From an uncultured Prevotella sp. (GTDB lineage Bacteria; Bacteroidota; Bacteroidia; Bacteroidales; Bacteroidaceae), in NCBI GenBank assembly GCA_934230115.1, contig CAKQEI010000073.1:1-11227 (forward strand): a stretch of 11,227 bases of DNA. The letters are read 5' to 3'. The stretch's first letter is position 1. Every line of letters starts with the position of its first letter. Below the pieces are notes generated by a model, which was given only the letters and a program-made list of their open reading frames with translations, was not told where the DNA came from and made no database searches. A program made the position numbers and the translations under genes. Below, one piece after another: positions 1-6,907 of the stretch.

Positions 1-72
1 ATTGGTAGACACGAGGGACTTAAAATCCCTTGGCCAGTAATGGCTGTGCGGGTTCGAGTCCCGCTCGCGGCA
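1..72 (+). tRNA. tRNA-Leu(UAA), 5' end cut by the window
   Basis: The 3' five-sixths of a class II tRNA. The anticodon stem 14-18/26-30 encloses the loop 19-25 with anticodon TAA at 21-23, so it reads leucine UUA (and UUG by wobble). A long variable arm (about 32-46, GGCCA pairing TGGCT) is expected for tRNA-Leu. The T arm is 48-64 with loop TTCGAGT. The 3' acceptor strand 65-71 would pair with GCCGCGA, which lies upstream of the window. The discriminator is A72, as leucine tRNAs need, and CCA does not appear to be encoded. Roughly 14 bases of the 5' end, including the acceptor 5' strand, are missing. Confidence 0.95.
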
Positions 73-94
73 CTTTTACAATGTTGATTACCGA

Positions 95-132
95 AGTGGA
101 CATTCGTTTCGAATGTTCACTTTTTTTATTTT
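95..132 (+). terminator. Intrinsic terminator after tRNA-Leu
   Basis: A 12-bp stem (95-106 with 110-121, one G-T wobble) closes a TTT loop and runs directly into a T-rich tract (121-127, continuing T-rich to 135). This is a textbook rho-independent terminator. It ends the tRNA-Leu transcript about 20 bp before prmC. No good TAnnTTTG box is visible between it and prmC, so prmC may depend on readthrough or on a promoter I cannot recognise. Confidence 0.85.
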
Positions 133-142
133 ATAGGATTTT

Positions 143-997
143 ATGACATACGAAGAAATATGGCATCGTCTTGCCGTTGTGTACTCTGATGGTGAGGCAA
201 AGGCTCAAGCCAGGATGCTTCTTGAAGATAAATTTGGACTGTCGCTTGCCGACATTCTTTGTGGTGGAGTAGGGCAGTTGTCTGCCGACGACACTATGTG
301 GCTCGAACGTGCTGTGGCTCGAATAGAGCAGATGGAACCAATACAGTATGTGCTTGGCGAGGCATGGTTTTGCGGTCGTAGTTTCATTGTGGACGAGAGT
401 GTGCTCATTCCCCGTCCCGAGACAGAATGGCTTGTGGAGTGTGCTGGCGAAGTGGTTAGTGCTATGGACGTGTCGTCGCCACGCATTCTTGATATAGGAA
501 CTGGTAGTGGTTGCATAGCCGTGAGCTTGAAGAAGGCTTTGCCTGATGCCTATGTGGAGGCATGGGACATCTCGGAGGCGGCTCTTGCTATAGCCAAGGA
601 AAATGCAAAGACGCTTGGGGCTGATGTGGCGTTCAAGTTATGTGACGCTCTTGCTGCAAAGGATGTTGATGACCCCATCCAATGCAAATGGGATATAATA
701 GTAAGCAACCCGCCTTACATCTGCGACAGCGAGCGCAAGGATATGGAGGCTAATGTGTTGGAGCATGAGCCGGCAACAGCCCTTTTCGTACCTGATGCAG
801 CCCCCCTACTTTTCTATAAAGCGATTGCTGATTATGGCAAAGAGACTCTTAGCCAGAATGGACATTTGCTCTTCGAGTGCAACACACGCTATGCCCAGGC
901 GACGGCAGAAATGATGCAGGAGGTGGGGTATGAGAAAACTGAGGTAGCAGACGATTGCTTTGGAAAACCAAGATTTGCTGAAGGAATTATCATTTAG
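143..997 (+). CDS. prmC: Release factor glutamine N5-methyltransferase PrmC (HemK)
   Basis: A cytoplasmic SAM-dependent enzyme that methylates the glutamine of the GGQ motif in release factors RF1 and RF2, which improves termination. The 284-aa length fits the family. The N-terminal helical RF-binding domain spans about residues 1-80. The linker signature PRPETE is at 90-95. SAM-binding motif I, DIGTGSG, is at 117-123, and the catalytic NPPY that contacts the substrate glutamine is at 189-192. The ATG at 143 is the first in frame after the upstream terminator, and it gives the normal N-terminus. The gene is followed 28 nt later by recX on the same strand and is probably cotranscribed with it. 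Family assignment is very secure; the promoter is not identified. Confidence 0.96.
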   Translation: MTYEEIWHRLAVVYSDGEAKAQARMLLEDKFGLSLADILCGGVGQLSADDTMWLERAVARIEQMEPIQYVLGEAWFCGRSFIVDESVLIPRPETEWLVECAGEVVSAMDVSSPRILDIGTGSGCIAVSLKKALPDAYVEAWDISEAALAIAKENAKTLGADVAFKLCDALAAKDVDDPIQCKWDIIVSNPPYICDSERKDMEANVLEHEPATALFVPDAAPLLFYKAIADYGKETLSQNGHLLFECNTRYAQATAEMMQEVGYEKTEVADDCFGKPRFAEGIII

Positions 998-1025
998 ACA
1001 ATAATCTAAACAACAATCAATACTT

Positions 1026-1535
1026 ATGTTCCAGAAATCTAAAAAGCAAGTTACGGAGCAGGAAGCTCTTCTTAAACTCTCTGCCCTTTGTTCGCAGGCG
1101 GAGCACTCTTCGGGTGAGATGATGGATAAGATGCGTCGTTGGGCGTTGCCTGCCGATGCTATGGAGCGTGTGCTCAACCGTCTTATAGACGAGAAGTTTG
1201 TCGACGACGAGCGTTTTGCCACGTTCTTCGTGCGCGACAAAATTCGCTTCGACCGCTGGGGGCGACGCAAGATAGAGCAGGCTCTATATAAGAAAGGTGT
1301 GGCACGCGACATAAGCAGTCGGGTGCTTGATGCTGTGCCTGAAGAGGATTATGTGGCTGTGCTTAGCGAGCTTCTTGTGTCCAAGCGTCGTTCTATAAAG
1401 GCTGAAAACGACTACGAACTCAACTCCAAGCTCATTAGGTTTGCCCTTGGACGTGGTTTCGGTATGGACATAATACGCCGTTGTATTGCTGCTGCTGATG
1501 AATACCCCGAACCCGCCGATGACTTTGAGCCATGA
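1026..1535 (+). CDS. recX: Regulatory protein RecX
   Basis: A RecX-family protein of 169 aa, the usual length. RecX binds the RecA filament and limits its extension and its recombinase and coprotease activity. The recognisable core is a three-helix repeat: a segment near 51-63 (NRLIDEKFVDDERF), then FVRDK at 68-72 and RWGRRKI at 77-83, followed by L..KGV at 87-92. Further charged helices carry the second and third repeats to about residue 155. The C-terminus is acidic and Pro-rich. No recA is visible nearby; the gene sits between prmC and a comF-like gene. Its stop TGA overlaps the next ATG (ATGA), so translation of the two is probably coupled. Confidence 0.93.
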   Translation: MFQKSKKQVTEQEALLKLSALCSQAEHSSGEMMDKMRRWALPADAMERVLNRLIDEKFVDDERFATFFVRDKIRFDRWGRRKIEQALYKKGVARDISSRVLDAVPEEDYVAVLSELLVSKRRSIKAENDYELNSKLIRFALGRGFGMDIIRRCIAAADEYPEPADDFEP

Positions 1536-2251
1536 AACAACGGTTTCTAAAATTCATAAAGCAACTGTTTCTCGACTTGCTCGACCTTGTATTTCCGCGT
1601 TGTTGCGAGTGTTGTGGCACTCGACTCACCACAAGTGAGAAATACTTATGTGCCGCTTGCTTTGCATGGCTGCCCCGTCGAAAAGACATGCTCACACCTA
1701 TGGACAATCCTACCGTGCGCTTGCTATGGGGCAGGATGATGATAGAGCGTGGGGCGTCGTGGGTGGACTATGTGCCACACTCGCCATTTGCAAATGTCAT
1801 TTACAGAATAAAATATGGCGACTGTCCCGGCTTGGCCTCTTACCTTGGCAAGGTGGTGGCAAGAGAGATGTCGCCACATGGCTTTTTTGATGGCATCGAC
1901 ATGATAATCCCTTTGCCTTTGCATCCCGCCCGTCAGCGTAAGCGTGGCTACAACCAAAGTTGTGAGTTTGCTCTTGGCATTAATTCCGTGTTGCACATAC
2001 CCGTGGCTGAAGGCATTATTGTTCGCACGCGCAACACAAAGAGTCAAACACTCATGACATCGACACAAAGAGCCTCCAATATGATTGGTGCGTTTGCCGT
2101 AGCTCGTCCCGAAGAGTTAAAGGGTAAGCATGTGCTCCTTGTCGACGATATTCTCACTACTGGAGCCTCGCTTGGCTCATGCGTCGATGTTTTGGCAAAG
2201 GTTGCCGATGTAAGGGTGAGTTTCCTTACCATCGGCAAAACGCATGATTAG
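1532..2251 (+). CDS. ComF-family phosphoribosyltransferase-like protein
   Basis: A 239-aa protein with the ComF/GntX architecture. The N-terminus holds a zinc-ribbon-like cluster, with CxxC pairs at C25/C28 and C40/C43 and extra cysteines at 24 and 27. A central signature typical of the family, IPLPLHPARQRKRGYNQS, is at 126-143. The C-terminal PRPP-binding loop VLLVDDILTTGAS is at 201-213. In naturally competent bacteria ComF is needed for uptake of transforming DNA, but many homologues have no known function and the phosphoribosyl acceptor is not established. The start overlaps the recX stop by four bases. The stop overlaps the last codons of the convergent minus-strand gene by four bases, so no terminator separates them. 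The family call is strong; a role in DNA uptake is inference. Confidence 0.92.
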   Translation: MKQRFLKFIKQLFLDLLDLVFPRCCECCGTRLTTSEKYLCAACFAWLPRRKDMLTPMDNPTVRLLWGRMMIERGASWVDYVPHSPFANVIYRIKYGDCPGLASYLGKVVAREMSPHGFFDGIDMIIPLPLHPARQRKRGYNQSCEFALGINSVLHIPVAEGIIVRTRNTKSQTLMTSTQRASNMIGAFAVARPEELKGKHVLLVDDILTTGASLGSCVDVLAKVADVRVSFLTIGKTHD

Positions 2252-3537
2252 CATCCTTTGTGTGTCATGATTTCAAGCACCATCTCGTCGGTCTTGTTCA
2301 TGGCATCGGCACCAATACTTGTGAGGTTGCGTATTGAGCGGTCTACATCATCATCGATGATGCCTTCTACCGAGCTCACGCATTTGCCCTCAATAGAGAG
2401 TAGGGCAGAGAGCAGGGCTGTTGAGACACCCGATGAAATCTTCAATGCGCATGAAGGCTTCGCTCCGTCGCATATCATGCCTGTAATGTTTGCAATCATA
2501 TTCTTCACAGAGTTGCAAATACGGCAGTAGTCGCCTCCCATAAGATAAGTAATGCCGCAGCTCGAACCAATACTTGCCACTACACATCCGCACAAAGCAG
2601 ACAGCTTTCCGAGGTTTTGCTTGATGTATATTGCCGTGAGATGGCTCAGAGTGAGGGCGCGGATAAGTTCTTCCTCTGTATTCTCGTTCTCTTCTGCATA
2701 TACCGCCACAGGATTAGTGGCGCAAATTCCCTGGTTGCCCGAGCCAGAATTGCTCATCACGGGAATCATGGCACCACCCATTCGGGCGTCGCACGCCAAT
2801 GCTGTCTTCGAGATAATGTGCGAGAAGATAGAGTTGCCGAAAATACCATGACTCATCGGTCGGTCGATGGTCTTGCCCAGACAATGGCCATAGTTGCCCT
2901 TCTTCGATTCCTCAGCGGCGCGTATGTTGTAGTCGCGTGTTTTTAGTATGAATTCAATCTCCGGTACGGGTGTCGTCGTGGCAAAGTCGTAGACGAGTCG
3001 CATGTTGAGACGTATGTCGTTGTTTGCTTTTTCTGAGCCTGAAGGCTGTCTGTTGTCGAGGATAGCCTCTCCGTCGCGCTCCACATACACAAAGTTTGTA
3101 TGGTCGTGTGCAATAATTGCTGTTGCCTCATGTCCTTCTGCCTCACAGCGTATCTCAACATACAGTTTTTCGGTGATGCCGCGTTTCAGCTGAATGTCGA
3201 TGTGGTCGCCAGCGATATATTGTTTGCCTTCCTCAAGAGTTTCGGGAGTAAGGTCTTTGATTACTTCGAGTTGGTATTCCGATTTTCCCACCAATGCGCC
3301 TAAGGCGATTGCTATGGGCAGTCCTATCATTCCTGTGCCAGGTATTCCAACACCCATCGCGTTTTTAAGAATATTGGCAGAAAGCAGAGCCGTTATCTTT
3401 TCTGGGCGGAAGCCCAACACTTCGGTGGCGCGTGCCACGCATAGAGATACACACATTGGCTCGGTACAGCCAACAGCCGGCACCACCTCACGGTTGATGA
3501 GGGCGATTATTTGTTCACGTGTTTGATTGTCGAGCAT
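2248..3537 (-). CDS. UPF0597 / L-cysteine desulfidase-family protein
   Basis: A 429-aa protein of the family that includes E. coli YhaM (CyuA) and archaeal CdsB, which break L-cysteine into pyruvate, ammonia and sulfide using a labile Fe-S cluster. It is also related to the alpha part of iron-sulfur L-serine dehydratases. Family marks are PAVGCTEP at 20-27, a Gly/Ser-rich substrate loop SNSGSGNQG at 262-270 followed by ICATNP, and a cysteine-rich C-terminal half (C316, C318, C327, C338, C341, C356, C363) that could supply cluster ligands. The protein ends in Lys-Gly-Cys, with Cys as the last residue. A cytoplasmic location is expected, since no signal peptide is seen. The substrate (cysteine versus serine) cannot be fixed from sequence. 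The gene starts only about 25 bp below the terminator at 3562-3616, and no clear promoter is visible. Confidence 0.9.
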   Translation of the reverse strand: MLDNQTREQIIALINREVVPAVGCTEPMCVSLCVARATEVLGFRPEKITALLSANILKNAMGVGIPGTGMIGLPIAIALGALVGKSEYQLEVIKDLTPETLEEGKQYIAGDHIDIQLKRGITEKLYVEIRCEAEGHEATAIIAHDHTNFVYVERDGEAILDNRQPSGSEKANNDIRLNMRLVYDFATTTPVPEIEFILKTRDYNIRAAEESKKGNYGHCLGKTIDRPMSHGIFGNSIFSHIISKTALACDARMGGAMIPVMSNSGSGNQGICATNPVAVYAEENENTEEELIRALTLSHLTAIYIKQNLGKLSALCGCVVASIGSSCGITYLMGGDYCRICNSVKNMIANITGMICDGAKPSCALKISSGVSTALLSALLSIEGKCVSSVEGIIDDDVDRSIRNLTSIGADAMNKTDEMVLEIMTHKGC

Positions 3538-3561
3538 AGTAGTTTTAATAAGTTAATTAAG

Positions 3562-3616
3562 AAAAAGCCCCACCCCCGACCCATCCCTGTTGAGGAGGGT
3601 TCGGGGGTGGGGCTTT
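3562..3616 (-). terminator. GC-rich intrinsic terminator of dsbD
   Basis: A perfect 16-bp inverted repeat, 3564-3579 with 3601-3616 (AAAGCCCCACCCCCGA and its complement). Imperfect inner pairing (CCC 3580-3582 with GGG 3597-3599) extends the stem. Read on the minus strand, the hairpin follows the dsbD stop (3626) by about 10 nt and runs out into five T residues (complement of 3562-3566). It should therefore stop dsbD transcription before the downstream minus-strand gene. On the plus strand there is little T tract, so termination is mainly one-way. Confidence 0.85.
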
Positions 3617-3625
3617 AAATGTATT

Positions 3626-5644
3626 TTATTTGTTGTTATAATTATCAAGTCCTGCCTTCAAGAAATCCATGTAGGCGTTGATGTCTTCGTCGTAAGAGCG
3701 GCTGCCAGTGAGCGGCATACCCTCGTTGTCGAGAAGGATGTACATAGGCTGGGTGTTAGAGCCAAACTTATGGCGCTGCAGATAGCTCCACTTGTCGCCT
3801 ACGGTGCGAAGCGTGCGCTCTGTGCCGTCGGTATCCTTCACGGTCATCTGCTCGGGCAGAGGAGTCTTGTCGTCAACATACAGAGATATGAGCACATACT
3901 TGTTGTTGAGCAAGTCTGCCACCTTGGCGTCGGTCCAAACAGCAGCCTCCATCTTGCGGCAGTTGACACAACCGAAACCGGTGAAATCGACCATTACTGG
4001 CTTTCCTTCCAAGCGAGCTGCTGCCATACCTGCCTCGAAATCCTTGAAGCGCGGGTGAACCTCATTCTTGTAGAGGTTGAAATCCTGCGTATTCATCGGT
4101 GGTGCGAAGGCTGAAACAGCCTTAAGCGGAGCACCCCAGAGGCCTGGAATCATATAGAATGCGAATGCCAATGATGCGAGAGCGAGGAAGAACTGCGGCA
4201 CGTTGGTGCGGCGGTTGTCGTCGTCGTGCGGGAAGTTGAACATTCCGAGCAAGTAGAGTCCGAGTAATGAGAAGATGGCTATCCAGAGGGCGAGGAAGGT
4301 CTCGCGGTCGAGTATGTGCCATCCGTAAGCAAGGTCGGCTACAGAGAGGAACTTCAATGCGAATGCAAGCTCGATGAAACCAAGCACTACCTTAAGCACA
4401 TTCATCCATCCACCTGACTTAGGTGCCGACTTAAGCAATGTCGGGAACATGGCGAACAGGGCGAATGGTACAGCCAATGCAACGGCAAAGCCGAGCATAC
4501 CAACTGTTGGAGCTACGATGCTGCCCTCTGAGGCTACAGCCACGAGCAGGAAGCCAATGATAGGACCTGTGCACGAGAAGCTCACGAGCGACAGAGTGAA
4601 CGCCATGAGGAAGATGCTTAGCACGCCACTTGTCTCGTCGCTCTTCTGGTCAATCTTGTTGCTCCATGAAGAGGGGAGGGTAATCTCGAATGCTCCGAAG
4701 AACGAAGCTGCGAACACTACGAGCAGCAAGCAGAAGAGAATGTTGAATATCGCGTTGGTGGAAAGGGCGTTGAGTGCGCTCGCTCCGAAGAGCAACGACA
4801 CGATGAGTCCTAATGCCACATAAATCACAACAATCGACACACCGTAGGTGATAGCCTCACGGATGGCCTTCTTGCGGTCCTTATTGCGCTTGAGGAAGAA
4901 GCTCACTGTCATCGGAATGATTGGCCATACGCATGGAGTGAACAGGGCGAGGAATCCGCCCACAATTCCTGCAAGGAATATATATAATAAGGAGTTGCTT
5001 ACGGGTTTGTCGTATTTTGCAAGTTCCTGAATTACAGGAGTCCAAAGCTTCTGCATCTCGCTCTTGTCGAGTTGTGGGGCAGCTACTGCTGCTGAGTCGG
5101 TAGAAGCGTCAGTTGTCGCAGAATCTGCTTTGGCTAATGCCTCGGTGGCTGTTGCGTCTTCCTTAGCGTCAGCACTTTCGCCGTCAACAGCCGGCGACTT
5201 GCCCTTGTAGTTGAACTCAACATTTGTTGGGGGCATACACATCTCGTCGTTGCAAGCTCCAAACTCCAGATAACCCTTGATAGAGTAGTTGGGTTTGGTG
5301 AACTTTACCTTCTGGACAAACTGCACGCTGTGCTCGAAGAAGCGGAGCTTCATGCCGAACATGTTGTCCATTTGTGAAATCTCATGACCGCGTGGGGTGA
5401 GTTTGCCTACAAGCTCCACACCGTCTTTCTTGTCAACATGAAACGATGCCTCTATAGGACCATCGCTTCCGAGATTGGTAGAGTAGACGTGCCATCCGCT
5501 CTCAATCTTACCACTGAAGATGATTTCAGCCTCTGCGGTACTGCCGGTCTTGAACTTCGTTGAGAACTTCACCGGGTCTGCCATCTGCGCCTTGCAGAAC
5601 ATTGCCACTATGAGTAGCAACGCTATTGACATCGCTTTTTTCAT
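3626..5644 (-). CDS. dsbD: Protein-disulfide reductase DsbD
   Basis: A 672-aa inner-membrane protein that passes electrons from cytoplasmic thioredoxin to periplasmic thiol partners. Order of parts: a Sec signal peptide, about 1-19, probably cut before Q20 (CKA|QM); a periplasmic alpha domain, about 20-150, with cysteines C131 and C136; a low-complexity Ala/Ser/Asp/Thr linker, about 151-190; a membrane beta domain of about eight helices, about 217-500, with the redox pair C238 (TPCVWP) and C358 (FSCTGP); and a C-terminal thioredoxin-like gamma domain with GCVNC (C559, C562). All six conserved cysteines are present, so it should be active. The ATG at 5644 gives a proper signal peptide. The gene lies downstream of tRNA-Arg on the same strand and is closed by the strong hairpin at 3562-3616. 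No convincing promoter box is seen in the 73-bp gap. Confidence 0.96.
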   Translation of the reverse strand: MKKAMSIALLLIVAMFCKAQMADPVKFSTKFKTGSTAEAEIIFSGKIESGWHVYSTNLGSDGPIEASFHVDKKDGVELVGKLTPRGHEISQMDNMFGMKLRFFEHSVQFVQKVKFTKPNYSIKGYLEFGACNDEMCMPPTNVEFNYKGKSPAVDGESADAKEDATATEALAKADSATTDASTDSAAVAAPQLDKSEMQKLWTPVIQELAKYDKPVSNSLLYIFLAGIVGGFLALFTPCVWPIIPMTVSFFLKRNKDRKKAIREAITYGVSIVVIYVALGLIVSLLFGASALNALSTNAIFNILFCLLLVVFAASFFGAFEITLPSSWSNKIDQKSDETSGVLSIFLMAFTLSLVSFSCTGPIIGFLLVAVASEGSIVAPTVGMLGFAVALAVPFALFAMFPTLLKSAPKSGGWMNVLKVVLGFIELAFALKFLSVADLAYGWHILDRETFLALWIAIFSLLGLYLLGMFNFPHDDDNRRTNVPQFFLALASLAFAFYMIPGLWGAPLKAVSAFAPPMNTQDFNLYKNEVHPRFKDFEAGMAAARLEGKPVMVDFTGFGCVNCRKMEAAVWTDAKVADLLNNKYVLISLYVDDKTPLPEQMTVKDTDGTERTLRTVGDKWSYLQRHKFGSNTQPMYILLDNEGMPLTGSRSYDEDINAYMDFLKAGLDNYNNK

Positions 5645-5685
5645 AATTTGTTTACGGGTATTTTTATTTTGATAATGTTTGCTTT

Positions 5686-5709
5686 ATAAAAATACATATA
5701 ATAATATGT
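5686..5709 (-). terminator. Possible weak terminator after tRNA-Arg
   Basis: On the minus strand a 6-bp AT-rich hairpin (5704-5709 with 5694-5699, loop 5700-5703) is followed by ATTTTTAT. It lies 8 nt past the tRNA-Arg 3' end. The stem is short and weak, so some readthrough into dsbD is likely. I rate it as possible only. Confidence 0.3.
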
Positions 5710-5717
5710 GTGGTGTG

Positions 5718-5789
5718 TACTCCCACCGGGAATCGAACCCGGATCAAAGGTTTAGGAAACCTCCGTTCTATCCATTGAACTATAGGAGC
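5718..5789 (-). tRNA. tRNA-Arg(CCU)
   Basis: A complete 72-nt tRNA read on the minus strand. The acceptor GCTCCTA (5789-5783) pairs with the 3' strand TGGGAGT (5725-5719), with G-T wobbles at two positions; the discriminator is A5718. The D stem is GTTC/GAAC, the anticodon stem GAGGT/ACCTT, the loop TTCCTAA with anticodon CCT, and the T arm CCGGG-TTCGATT-CCCGG. It decodes the arginine codon AGG. CCA is not encoded. It lies upstream of dsbD in the same direction. Confidence 0.95.
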
Positions 5790-5803
5790 CACTTGCTGTC
5801 ATA

Positions 5804-5811
5804 CAATCTTA
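5804..5811 (-). promoter_or_regulatory. Possible -7 element for tRNA-Arg
   Basis: On the minus strand TAAGATTG, one mismatch from TAnnTTTG, ends 14 bp before the mature tRNA 5' end, about where a -7 box should sit. No TTTG is found 19-21 bp further upstream, so support is thin. Confidence 0.3.
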
Positions 5812-6068
5812 TTCAAATGTGAATTATGTCTTATTCGATATAGACAAGAGACTATAAACAATATATTGTTGTGCAAATTTATTGATTTTTTTCCGATTGC
5901 GAAAATATTTTTTGTAACAATTGCTGTATTATTATGAAATTTGTCGTTTTGTATGTTTCAAATTGGATAATGAGTCGTTCGAATCATGTATTTTGTAATT
6001 TTAGCATGGGTGTTCGCATCTTAATCTCGAAAAATAATTATTTATACATTCTGTTAGTGCCTCATTCT
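5812..6068. other. AT-rich intergenic stretch with no recognised gene
   Basis: This strongly AT-rich stretch separates the divergent tRNA-Arg and HEPN/MNT units. A plus-strand frame from 5934 to 6134 (66 codons) reads through it, but it has no family resemblance, unusual composition, and runs over the promoter at 6069-6099, so I do not call it a gene. No repeats or RNA structures stand out. Confidence 0.6.
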
Positions 6069-6099
6069 TTTGGCTTATCGTTATTATTTACTAACTTTG
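6069..6099 (+). promoter_or_regulatory. Bacteroidetes-type promoter of the HEPN/MNT operon
   Basis: TTTG at 6069-6072 and TAACTTTG at 6092-6099 are separated by 19 bp, a full match to the Bacteroidetes housekeeping consensus (TTTG, then about 19-21 bp, then TAnnTTTG). Transcription should start about 6104-6107, leaving a leader of roughly 25 nt before the ATG at 6131. This gives the toxin-antitoxin pair its own promoter, independent of its neighbours. Confidence 0.8.
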
Positions 6100-6130
6100 C
6101 AGAAAATGTAAACCAATTAATAATGAAATT

Positions 6131-6565
6131 ATGACCGAAACTCCTCGCTGGGAACAGCGACTTCATAGCTATCGCAGGGCGCTTAGTAGGCTTGCAGAGA
6201 TAGTGAATGCTGGCAAAGAACGCACACTCAATGATTTTGAGCGTGACGGACTTGTGCAGCGATTTGAATTTACTCATGAACTTTCGTGGAAGCTGATGAA
6301 AGCTTATGCCGAATATCAGGGATTTTCTGATATTGGCGGTTCGCGCGATGCAACACGTAAAGCTTTCGAAATGAACTTAATAACCGATGGTCAAGTATGG
6401 ATGGATATGATAAAAAGTCGCAACGAAACATCGCATAATTATAATGGTGAAATAGCTAACGATGTGGTCACTAATATATTAGACGTTTATTATCCTCATT
6501 TGGCAGCATTCTTTTATAAAATGAATCAACTGTCTACAACCACCCCTAATGATATATTTGCTTAA
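6131..6565 (+). CDS. HEPN-domain toxin / nucleotidyltransferase substrate-binding protein (HI0074/HepT-like)
   Basis: A 144-aa all-helical protein of the HI0074 'nucleotidyltransferase substrate binding' family within HEPN. The diagnostic RX4HXY signature is intact: R97, H102 and Y104 in KSRNETSHNYN. In HepT-type HEPN proteins, Arg and His form the RNase site and the tyrosine is the residue AMPylated by the partner MNT enzyme in the characterised HepT/MntA system. The N-terminal marks RFEFTHELSWKLMKAY (44-59) are typical of the HI0074 branch. The ATG at 6131 gives the usual N-terminus and follows the promoter at 6069-6099. The stop TAA directly abuts the ATG of the MNT gene (TAAATG), so the two are certainly one operon. 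RNase toxicity is inferred from the family. Confidence 0.92.
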   Translation: MTETPRWEQRLHSYRRALSRLAEIVNAGKERTLNDFERDGLVQRFEFTHELSWKLMKAYAEYQGFSDIGGSRDATRKAFEMNLITDGQVWMDMIKSRNETSHNYNGEIANDVVTNILDVYYPHLAAFFYKMNQLSTTTPNDIFA

Positions 6566-6874
6566 ATGATGAACGACTTTGGTTTACCAACAGGCGACCT
6601 TAATGCAATAATAAATGTAGTGGCTTCTGTAGATAATGTACAACGTGCCGTTGTATATGGCTCAAGGGCGAAGGGAAACTACCGCCCAAACTCGGATATC
6701 GACATAATGCTTTTTGGTGATAGCCTTACTTTCAGCGATATAGCAACTGTAGCTGATCGTTTGGACGATCTGCTCTTGCCGTGGCAAATAGACATCACAG
6801 CCCGCAATCGTGTGTTTAATTCCGATTTCATCGAGCAGGTGGATCGTTATGGCAAAGTGATTTTTAACAGGTGA
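6566..6874 (+). CDS. Minimal nucleotidyltransferase antitoxin (HI0073/MntA-like)
   Basis: A 102-aa pol-beta-superfamily minimal nucleotidyltransferase. The active-site motif GSX10DXD is complete: G32, S33, D44 and D46, in YGSRAKGNYRPNSDIDIM. A third acidic residue, D76, sits in WQIDITAR as the family expects. All three metal-binding acids are therefore present and the enzyme should be active. In the characterised HepT/MntA pair, the MNT protein transfers AMP from ATP to the HEPN tyrosine and so neutralises the toxin; by context this is the likely role here. Two consecutive ATGs (6566 and 6569) could start it. The first abuts the toxin stop, giving tight translational coupling. Downstream lies the 11-bp repeat region, with no classical terminator in between. 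Confidence 0.92.
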   Translation: MMNDFGLPTGDLNAIINVVASVDNVQRAVVYGSRAKGNYRPNSDIDIMLFGDSLTFSDIATVADRLDDLLLPWQIDITARNRVFNSDFIEQVDRYGKVIFNR

Positions 6875-6907
6875 GGTTTGTTTTGCTCATCCCGAACTAC
6901 TTTTTTC

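Noticed and set aside
17..20. Lipoprotein signal in DsbD (Cys17 of the precursor)
   Set aside because: The residues before Cys17 (Ala-Met-Phe) do not form a lipobox, since Phe precedes the Cys; a signal peptidase I site before Gln20 fits better. The coordinates given here are residue numbers in the protein encoded at 3626-5644.
5934..6134. A 66-codon plus-strand open frame upstream of the HEPN gene
   Set aside because: It contains the full-consensus promoter of the HEPN/MNT operon, lies in very AT-rich DNA and has no recognisable domain.
5718..6874. Integration of the toxin-antitoxin module as an element targeting tRNA-Arg
   Set aside because: The tRNA 3' end, the usual attachment site, faces dsbD, away from the module. 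I found no direct repeat of it near 6875, and no integrase is present.
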